Assembly (NCBI GenBank): GCA_028064935.1
Contig: JAPTWT010000061.1
Location: 1-5,055, forward strand
Length of the DNA: 5,055 bases
Direction: 5' to 3'
Source of the DNA: Gammaproteobacteria bacterium
GTDB lineage: Bacteria > Pseudomonadota > Gammaproteobacteria > Acidiferrobacterales > Acidiferrobacteraceae
Part shown: positions 1 through 5,055 of the stretch, in pieces
Layout of the letters: the number at the start of each line of letters is the position of its first letter
Numbering within the stretch: the stretch's first letter is position 1
The notes under the pieces: model-generated
What the model saw: only the letters and a program-made list of their open reading frames with translations
What the model was told of the DNA's origin: nothing
Databases searched by the model: none
Position numbers and translations under genes: made by a program

Positions 1-42
1 AATCAACGACTTACGATAATCCCTCCCTTAATGCCCTCGAGT

Positions 43-73
43 TTGGTAACCTGGTGGTAGCCGAAGATACCAA
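43..73. repeat. short inverted repeat upstream of the integrase
   Basis: TTGGTA at 43-48 is the reverse complement of TACCAA at 68-73, with 19 bases between. The match extends to 7 of 8 positions (TTGGTAAC against TTGGTATC read on the other strand). The right arm abuts the integrase ribosome-binding site. Such repeats can be recombinase or excisionase binding sites, or an operator, but arms this short could arise by chance. Nothing else in bases 1-84 is recognisable: no tRNA 3' end with its conserved T-arm sequence is visible. Confidence 0.25.
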
Positions 74-79
74 GGGGGG
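72..79 (+). promoter_or_regulatory. ribosome-binding site deciding the integrase start
   Basis: The purine run AAGGGGGG ends five bases before the ATG at 85. That is a workable Shine-Dalgarno spacing. It overlaps the in-frame GTG at 79, which would have no room for a ribosome-binding site, so ATG 85 is the preferred start. Confidence 0.55.
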
Positions 80-84
80 TGGCC

Positions 85-1065
85 ATGGCGTGTTTTCAGA
101 AGCGGTCGGGGTCCTGGCGTGCCATCGTGAAGCGGAAGGGATACGGTGTGCTGACCCAAACCTGTGACACTAAGGCCCAGGCTGAGGCTTGGGCGCGGCA
201 AGTCGAGGGCGAGATGGACCGCGGGGTGTTCGTGTCGCGGGCCGAGGCCGAAAACACCACCTTGCGCGAGGCTCTGGCCCGCTACCAGCGCGAAATCGTG
301 CCGAGCAAGAAGAATGCCGACCGGGAAGGTCGCCGCGTGAAAGGGCTCCAGGCCCGCACCCTGGCCCGGCGCTCGATGGCGAGCATCCAGGGCAAGGACA
401 TCGCGGCCTTTATGCAACAGCGGCAGGCGGAAGGAGCCGGACCGAACACCGTCCGCCTGGATCTCGCCCTCCTCTCCCACCTCTTCAATGTCGCCCGCGC
501 GGAATGGGGCATGGCGTCGCTCGCAAACCCCGTGGAGATGGTCCGCAAACCCCGACTGCCTGCCGGCCGCGACCGCCGCCTCATCGACGACGAGCAAGCC
601 CGCCTCCTGGCCGCCGCTCACGCCTACGGCGGCGAGATCGGCCCCCTCATCACCTGGGCTATCGAGACCGCCATGCGCCGCGGGGAGATCGCGGCCATGC
701 GGTGGGACCACCTTGACCGTAAGGCGCGGGTACTCCTGATCCCGGAAACGAAGACCGGGACGCCCCGGCGGGTGCCGCTCTCCACGGCCGCGCGGGCGGT
801 CCTGGACGGGCTCCCGAGGCGTTTAGATGGGAGAGTGTGGGGCATGCGCCCGGACTCGATCAGCCAGGCCTTTGAGAGGGTCTGTAAGGCGTCTGGGATC
901 GAAGGCCTGACCTTTCATGATCTGCGGCATGAAGCGACCTCCCGGCTCTTTGAGAAGGGCCTCAATCCGATGCAGGTGGCCGCGATCACGGGGCATAAGA
1001 CCCTGCAGATGCTGAAACGGTACACGCATCTGCGGGCTGAGGATCTGGTGGGGAGGTTGGGGTAA
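85..1065 (+). CDS. phage-type tyrosine recombinase (site-specific integrase)
   Basis: A 326-residue integrase that would cut and rejoin DNA at attachment sites to insert or excise a mobile element, through a covalent 3'-phosphotyrosine intermediate. Residues about 1-50 are a small basic N-terminal domain (GSWRAIVKRKGYGV, then an alanine-rich helix) like the arm-DNA-binding domains of phage integrases. About 55-150 form the helical core-binding (SAM-like) domain. About 160-326 are the catalytic domain. The catalytic set is complete: Arg198 in TAMRRGEI, Lys223 in the ETKTGTPRR hairpin, His278 and Arg281 in FHDLRHE, His304 in ITGHK, and Tyr313 in RYTHL. Length fits the family. The start is ATG 85, with AAGGGGGG upstream; GTG 79 would add two residues. 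It is GC-rich, unlike the ATPase gene it converges on. It probably mobilised the island. The attachment site and the family branch cannot be told from this window. Confidence 0.93.
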   Translation: MACFQKRSGSWRAIVKRKGYGVLTQTCDTKAQAEAWARQVEGEMDRGVFVSRAEAENTTLREALARYQREIVPSKKNADREGRRVKGLQARTLARRSMASIQGKDIAAFMQQRQAEGAGPNTVRLDLALLSHLFNVARAEWGMASLANPVEMVRKPRLPAGRDRRLIDDEQARLLAAAHAYGGEIGPLITWAIETAMRRGEIAAMRWDHLDRKARVLLIPETKTGTPRRVPLSTAARAVLDGLPRRLDGRVWGMRPDSISQAFERVCKASGIEGLTFHDLRHEATSRLFEKGLNPMQVAAITGHKTLQMLKRYTHLRAEDLVGRLG

Positions 1066-1136
1066 AACGCAGATGACTTGGTTATACATATCCGCTACGG
1101 AACAACGACAGAACTTTCTTGGAGAACTCCCCCACC

Positions 1137-3191
1137 TCACTTGCCGTCAATCAACGTGCGTAACTGACTTTCTAACGCACTGAACGTCTCGGTTTTTCTG
1201 GTCCGCATCTCGCTCATAACAGCCTTCTTGAGCTGAAGCAGGTCACCTTTGAAATGCCCATCCCTCCTCATGTCTTCAAGCAGGTGCTTGCCGTCACTCA
1301 ACACTCGCCAATTATCATCCCACTCTGGCCGCAACCTCTTTATTTTTTCCTCGTAGCGGCTAGAAAAGTCTTTCTCGAATTTGGTTTTATCCATAGATCC
1401 TATTATCGATTCCATCGCCTGAATCTGCTCTAGCAGAGACTTTGCTACGAAATTTTGTTCCGAGTCACGCATAATTTTCATATCAAAAACAATATCCTCT
1501 AGTCCAAGATCCTTAAAAACGCTTCTCGAAACTACCTCATGTAATTGCGCCATGGCTAACGCCTTCATGACATCACGCATTTCTGTCGTAGTACTTTTTT
1601 GCCTTTCCGACCATCGATTCTCTCCGCTAAGATCCGTCAGAATTTCGACGTCGAGAAGATAGTTTTCAAGGCAATATCTGTCAAGTTGCAGAAGCCTCAC
1701 ATGCTCAGAGCTTGAGAGTGATGTCGGTTTATGATCACGATCGAAGATAAAATAGTAATTGCCGATTTCGTCCCCTCTGTTTTCCGCGTCCTGAAGCTTG
1801 CGAATGTCCTTCTCTACCTCTCCGCGCCCACCCAGCGGCTTAATGATGTAACGCCTGAACAGGTCACCAAATCCCGCTTGCAGGATTTCCACGTCGTGGA
1901 TACCTTCTACCGAAATAGTTCCTTTGTATAGCAGCGCCTCACTTTCGGAACATCCCAATCGCCTGAGCACGTCCCGGATTTCCCCTTGATCACGTTGGCG
2001 GACCTTAGCCAAAACTTGGCCGCTTCTCAGATGAAACAAGGCGCACTGAGATCTCTCGAATGCGCCAGCAAGTATTTGTGGCGAATGGGAACAAATGATT
2101 GCCTTAATGTTTAGCTTAACCGCATACTCATCCACAAAAAATTGCAGAAGGTCACGGCAAACAGCCGGATTAAGATGGAGTTCCGGCTCATCCAAGAGTA
2201 TAAGCCCGTTCCTTTCCACATCCCTCGCAATTAGCAGGAAAGTTAGTATAAGCCCTTTTTCGCCACTACTTAATCCATCTATTTGAAATGTCGCGCCAGA
2301 ATCCGTATCGAGTATGGGAATCGACAACATGCCAATCTCGTTAACGCCAATTTCACCGAGTGCGCGACCCTTCAGGATGCGACCGAATATCAAACCAAAC
2401 TGTGCTTTGAGATCCGCACGAGCTTTATCACCAGAAATTATCGAGTTAAATATGGTATTCTTCAGCCGGTTATATTTAAGCTGCGGTTGCGAGTTATAGG
2501 ATTCCATCTGTTGAGACGTATCCGCACTTCCAAGTTGGATCTGCTGCTCCCCAATTGGCAAGGCCCGATCTGCGGGAAAATACGAAAATAGGGTTTTTCT
2601 TGGATCCAATGATTGCTCCAAGGCGGTAAAGAATATTTGCTGTACCGGAAATTCTCCGGCCATTGTGCCGGTCTGACAATTTATGGTTAAGTTCAATGCG
2701 AGGTGCATTGTCTGCTCTACGTTTGCGATTTCTCTCCCTAGCTGAGCGGTGGCGTTCTTTAGGGTTTCCTGTCCCTGCGGGGAAGAGATAAAGGCCATTA
2801 TTTGGTTTTGGGCGGCAAATGTGAGGCCAGCGCTCTGCTGAGCAATATGGGTTGCTAATTGCGAGGTCAAGGATTTTATCTTTTGTATCTCCTCTGACTC
2901 AAGGCGATATGTGCACTTGATGGAGAGTGGTATCTCAGGTTTATTGGTCAGTGCAGCGGGAAACAAGCGCTGTGGCATGTGCGGTGAAGTGGCTCCGAGC
3001 GACTGTAGCGTTTGATTTGTTTCCTGTGGAGTTCTCGGCGCAAGTACGGCCTTTGCTAAACGGATAGCCTCTAAAATCGTAGTCTTTCCGATTGCGTTTG
3101 GTCCAATGATGACGTTCACGAGGGAATCGAACTCAACATCTATATTCTCAAGTGCTCGGAAATTTTCAATGCGCAGTCTTGTAAGGTGCAT
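1137..3191 (-). CDS. AAA (ABC/SMC-like) ATPase fused to a C-terminal TOPRIM/DUF4435-like nuclease; candidate fused AriAB (PARIS) or OLD-family protein
   Basis: A complete 684-residue protein. Seen in the sequence: the N-terminus (LTRLRIENFRALENIDVEF) is typical of RecF/SMC-like ATPases. Walker A GPNAIGKTT is at 30-38, the ABC signature LSSGEKG at 307-313, Walker B ILLDEPE at 331-337 (Asp334, Glu335) followed by LHLNP, and the switch histidine His369 in SHSPQIL. A glutamine-rich, probably helical insert (about 100-165) lies between Walker A and the signature. From about 420 comes a TOPRIM-like fold: Glu429 in SVEGIHD, a glycine turn KPLGGRGEVEKD, and the acidic pair Asp484/Asp486 in FIFDRD. 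Then LDRYCLENYLLD (503-514) resembles the R-x-x-ENYLL motif of DUF4435. The remainder, to 684, is charged and helical. Known: PARIS pairs an AAA15 ATPase (AriA) with a DUF4435 TOPRIM nuclease (AriB) that cleaves host tRNA after sensing anti-restriction proteins; single-gene fusions exist. Inferred: a cytosolic abortive-infection effector. OLD nucleases share the overall plan and remain possible. The ATG at 3191 has AGGAG seven bases upstream. GC is about 43% (1441-1800), lower than its neighbours. Confidence 0.85.
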   Translation of the reverse strand: MHLTRLRIENFRALENIDVEFDSLVNVIIGPNAIGKTTILEAIRLAKAVLAPRTPQETNQTLQSLGATSPHMPQRLFPAALTNKPEIPLSIKCTYRLESEEIQKIKSLTSQLATHIAQQSAGLTFAAQNQIMAFISSPQGQETLKNATAQLGREIANVEQTMHLALNLTINCQTGTMAGEFPVQQIFFTALEQSLDPRKTLFSYFPADRALPIGEQQIQLGSADTSQQMESYNSQPQLKYNRLKNTIFNSIISGDKARADLKAQFGLIFGRILKGRALGEIGVNEIGMLSIPILDTDSGATFQIDGLSSGEKGLILTFLLIARDVERNGLILLDEPELHLNPAVCRDLLQFFVDEYAVKLNIKAIICSHSPQILAGAFERSQCALFHLRSGQVLAKVRQRDQGEIRDVLRRLGCSESEALLYKGTISVEGIHDVEILQAGFGDLFRRYIIKPLGGRGEVEKDIRKLQDAENRGDEIGNYYFIFDRDHKPTSLSSSEHVRLLQLDRYCLENYLLDVEILTDLSGENRWSERQKSTTTEMRDVMKALAMAQLHEVVSRSVFKDLGLEDIVFDMKIMRDSEQNFVAKSLLEQIQAMESIIGSMDKTKFEKDFSSRYEEKIKRLRPEWDDNWRVLSDGKHLLEDMRRDGHFKGDLLQLKKAVMSEMRTRKTETFSALESQLRTLIDGK

Positions 3192-3198
3192 AAAGATT

Positions 3199-3203
3199 CT
3201 CCT
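3199..3203 (-). promoter_or_regulatory. ribosome-binding site of the ATPase-TOPRIM gene
   Basis: Read on the minus strand, AGGAG lies seven bases before the ATG at 3191. This is a strong, well-spaced Shine-Dalgarno sequence and supports that start. It shows the gene can be translated independently of the restriction gene upstream. Confidence 0.75.
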
Positions 3204-3256
3204 GTGAACTACCTACTGCAGACGTTTACATAGACACTAGAGACAGCCAGCACTAC

Positions 3257-3287
3257 AAGCGCGCATTACCCGTTTGTAATAGCGCTT
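3257..3287. repeat. imperfect palindrome between the restriction gene and the ATPase gene
   Basis: The arms are AAGCGC (3257-3262) with GCGCTT (3282-3287), and ATTAC (3265-3269) with GTAAT (3276-3280). They are separated by a small 2-by-1 internal mismatch and close on a six-base loop. It sits 54 bases past the restriction gene stop and 65 bases before the ATPase start. It could be a weak terminator, a partial transcription block or a regulator site. A T-run (3286-3289) follows the stem only on the plus strand, where no gene reads in, so a normal terminator for the restriction gene is not well supported. No convincing -35/-10 pair was found in 3192-3341. Confidence 0.4.
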
Positions 3288-3341
3288 TTATGGGTGGTAT
3301 GTAGTTTTCTATCTCAATACATTGTGAGCAACTACGGAAAC

Positions 3342-5051
3342 TTAACCACAATCTCTTGGCAAACTCTGCACAATGCTCACCGTCTCCACGCTCACCCTGA
3401 CCACCCGCTTCACCAGATCCACGATATACCGAGGATCCTCCGACCAGTCATTGGCGTCATTCCGGATCCCGCTGTCCTTGTCCACGGTCACGGCATAGCG
3501 CTCCATGACCCACTCGATCGCCGACTTGCCATTGACCACATAGTCGTAGGCCTCGAGTGGAATGCCGCGTAGGGTCAGATGGGCGTTATAGACGATCACG
3601 CTCTTATCCGTCTTGCCATCCTTTTTCCCAAAAGCCATCTTGGTCACCCGGTAATCGGCATCCGTGAGAGGCCGCGAGGCGTCCTCAGTCAATGGGTAGG
3701 GTTCCACCGTCTCGTAGTGGAGGTGCCACTGCCCCAGTTCCCGCCCGGCGCGACTAAAGGTCCAGAAGTCCCCGGCATAGGGGATGCGGGGCAGCATCTT
3801 CTTGAGGTCCGAGGCGAACGGCTCTTTGTATTCCGGTGAATGGAGGATGCCGTAGACGTACCAGAACAGATCCTCCTTGCCGATGATCTTGTCTCCGTAG
3901 TGGTCTTGGAACGCCGCCAGCGCCGCGTCGGTGATGGCCTCGTGGCGGATATAGCCGTGGGCGTCGGGGGTGACTTCGTCGGAAAACATATCCGCGCGCG
4001 GGTCGGATGCCTCGGCATCCTTGGCCTTCTCGTACCAGTAGAGAGGGAAACACTGACCCTTCTCAATTAACTCCAAGTCCGGCAGGGTTTTTGTCGCCAA
4101 CGCAGAAAATGGTTTCCTGCTACCGACCCCAGAAATCGCCAACACCACATTCTCATGCTCCGGCGTTGGGAAGATGCGGGGCCATTGTCCGGCCCGGTGA
4201 TTCATCATACTGTCGAAGTAAAGCCATTGCTTACTAAATGGTCGGTACACACTCTGTACTATAGACGCACGAATGAATGTAGCTTTGCGTCCTCGCACCA
4301 CGTTAGGCAATAAGCTGCTTGACCAGCTAATTGTTCTTGGATCTCTGTCGACAAAATCTTCGATCTTTGGCCATCTATCCTTGCTCAATCCTGCACACGC
4401 CCTAGCATATCGCACCACTTCGCGATTATAGGCCGCTATCATAGATGACATATGAGATGCAAGGCTGTGTTGAGAATAATTATAGGCCCATGAATCCCGA
4501 TTCGTCCCAATTCCTAGCGAGTAAATCGAAAAGATCGTCGGTACAGACTTGTCGTCTCTGGTACCCAAAGGCATGAAGGTCTCAAAAAGCGGGTTGCGCG
4601 GATTGAGCCAATCTCCTTCCGGGTTGGGTTCGATGACCTGCCACGGAACGTGGGCGACGCTGCCAAGGGTTCGCACTAAATCTAGCTTGTGTGCTTTGTC
4701 GAGATAATCGCCGATATCATGGTATCGGATTTCACAGGGACCTTTGTGATTGGAGTCCTTCACCAGGATCGTAACCGCGACCCCGGTCATGATATCGAAG
4801 ATCCCCTGACCTTCCCGCTTGGCTTCGTCCCCCGATTTGCCGCGAATGAAGCCGCGGAGGTTTAAGATATACAGGTGACTAAATTCCTGGGCGAGGGAAA
4901 GCCGCAAACCATCAGCCGAGTTCTTCTCGAGAAAGGCGCCATTAGTGACAAATGCGATAACGCCGTCGCTCTGGATCCGGTCGGAGGCCCACCGGATAGC
5001 GCGGATGTAGGAGTCATAGAGGTTCTTTTTGTTGGCGGCATGGGATTGGGC
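3342..5051 (-). CDS. Type ISP restriction-modification enzyme (LlaGI/LlaBIII-like), C-terminal part; partial and probably disrupted
   Basis: Type ISP enzymes are single chains of roughly 1,500-1,650 residues with an Mrr-like nuclease, SF2 helicase, N6-adenine methyltransferase and target-recognition domain in that order. They translocate along DNA and cut between head-to-head sites. The 569 residues here match only the C-terminal third. Residues 11-26 (LYDSYIRAIRWASDRI) and 30-40 (GVIAFVTNGAF) are the end of the methyltransferase domain. HLYILNLRG (59-67) and YHDIGDYL (110-117) follow. YRPFSKQWLYFD (269-280), LFWYVYGILHSPEY (about 395-408), and the tail with NDANDWSEDPRYIVDLVKRV (about 483-502) are target-recognition-domain hallmarks. 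The NPPY catalytic motif, helicase and nuclease would lie beyond the window. The frame is closed by TAG at 5052-5054 and has no ATG until residue 88; the first possible start, TTG 4907, lies inside a conserved block without a ribosome-binding site. So this is a fragment of a longer gene, either mutated or misread at the edge. It ends with TAA, 150 bases before the ATPase gene on the same strand. Confidence 0.85.
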   Translation of the reverse strand, partial: AQSHAANKKNLYDSYIRAIRWASDRIQSDGVIAFVTNGAFLEKNSADGLRLSLAQEFSHLYILNLRGFIRGKSGDEAKREGQGIFDIMTGVAVTILVKDSNHKGPCEIRYHDIGDYLDKAHKLDLVRTLGSVAHVPWQVIEPNPEGDWLNPRNPLFETFMPLGTRDDKSVPTIFSIYSLGIGTNRDSWAYNYSQHSLASHMSSMIAAYNREVVRYARACAGLSKDRWPKIEDFVDRDPRTISWSSSLLPNVVRGRKATFIRASIVQSVYRPFSKQWLYFDSMMNHRAGQWPRIFPTPEHENVVLAISGVGSRKPFSALATKTLPDLELIEKGQCFPLYWYEKAKDAEASDPRADMFSDEVTPDAHGYIRHEAITDAALAAFQDHYGDKIIGKEDLFWYVYGILHSPEYKEPFASDLKKMLPRIPYAGDFWTFSRAGRELGQWHLHYETVEPYPLTEDASRPLTDADYRVTKMAFGKKDGKTDKSVIVYNAHLTLRGIPLEAYDYVVNGKSAIEWVMERYAVTVDKDSGIRNDANDWSEDPRYIVDLVKRVVRVSVETVSIVQSLPRDCG

Positions 5052-5054
5052 CTA
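5052..5054 (-). other. in-frame amber codon inside the Type ISP reading frame
   Basis: Read on the minus strand the codon is TAG, immediately before GCC CAA TCC (Ala-Gln-Ser) of the methyltransferase block. Homologues as I recall them run continuously through here and often have a tyrosine nearby, so a TAC or TAT to TAG change is the simplest reading. A frameshift just outside the window or a sequencing error is equally open, because only one more base is visible. Confidence 0.6.
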
Positions 5055-5055
5055 T

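Noticed and set aside
1..84. A tRNA gene or 3' tRNA remnant at the left edge
   Set aside because: No T-loop sequence, acceptor pairing or CCA end is visible in these bases.
28..711. A 227-codon open frame on the minus strand opposite the integrase
   Set aside because: It lies wholly within the integrase gene, is low in complexity (Gly, His, Pro, Ala rich) as expected from GC-rich antisense frames, and matches no known domain. The plus-strand frame has complete catalytic motifs.
189..716. A 175-codon plus-strand frame overlapping the integrase
   Set aside because: Arg/Pro/Gly-rich out-of-frame translation of the integrase, with no motifs and no ribosome-binding site.
2283..2591. Small plus-strand frames (2283-2591 and 2314-2499) that might be a small antitoxin or regulator
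   Set aside because: They are antisense to the ATPase domain, which carries the conserved signature and Walker B motifs there. No ribosome-binding site or recognisable fold supports them.
3261..3289. A Rho-independent terminator on the plus strand (hairpin followed by TTTT)
   Set aside because: No plus-strand gene ends nearby, the T-run is only four bases, and the stem has an internal mismatch. It is kept only as an imperfect palindrome.
3294..3839. Plus-strand frames antisense to the 3' end of the Type ISP gene
   Set aside because: The minus-strand translation shows Type ISP recognition-domain motifs over the same bases; the plus-strand products look like shadows.
3342..4907. The Type ISP fragment as a complete 521-residue gene starting at TTG 4907
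   Set aside because: The TTG falls within the conserved block between TNGAF and the ILNLRG motif, has no Shine-Dalgarno sequence, and clear homologous sequence continues upstream to 5051.

Overview
The window is a defence-type genomic island segment from an unidentified bacterium. GC-rich DNA in the integrase (60-73% in three 60-base lines I counted) and in parts of the restriction gene suggests a moderately GC-rich host. A proteobacterium is plausible from the style of the integrase, but nothing here fixes the taxon. The window holds one complete integrase gene, one complete ATPase-nuclease gene and the 3' third of a large restriction-modification gene. I see no RNA gene, CRISPR array or insertion sequence.

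Layout. Bases 1-84 are a leader with a short inverted repeat and a purine-rich ribosome-binding site. Bases 85-1065 (+) encode a tyrosine recombinase with all catalytic residues, the likely island integrase. Bases 1066-1136 are a short convergent gap with no clear terminator. Bases 1137-3191 (-) encode a 684-residue protein with an ABC/SMC-type AAA ATPase at the N-terminus and a TOPRIM/DUF4435-like nuclease domain at the C-terminus. This is the layout expected of a fused AriA-AriB (PARIS-like) anti-phage protein; an OLD-family nuclease is the main alternative. Bases 3192-3341 hold its ribosome-binding site and an imperfect palindrome. Bases 3342-5051 (-) encode the C-terminal part of a Type ISP (LlaGI/LlaBIII-like) single-chain restriction-modification enzyme: the end of the methyltransferase domain and the target-recognition domain. 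Its reading frame is closed by an in-frame TAG at 5052-5054, at the window edge, so the enzyme may be broken.

How the parts may work together (inference). The restriction gene and the ATPase gene lie on the same strand, restriction gene first, 150 bases apart. Known PARIS systems respond to phage anti-restriction proteins such as Ocr by activating a tRNA-cleaving TOPRIM nuclease. A PARIS-like gene just downstream of a restriction enzyme would suit a guard-and-guarded arrangement. The integrase points toward the pair from the left and probably marks one island edge. Base composition differs sharply between the three genes, and also inside the restriction gene, which points to mosaic assembly.
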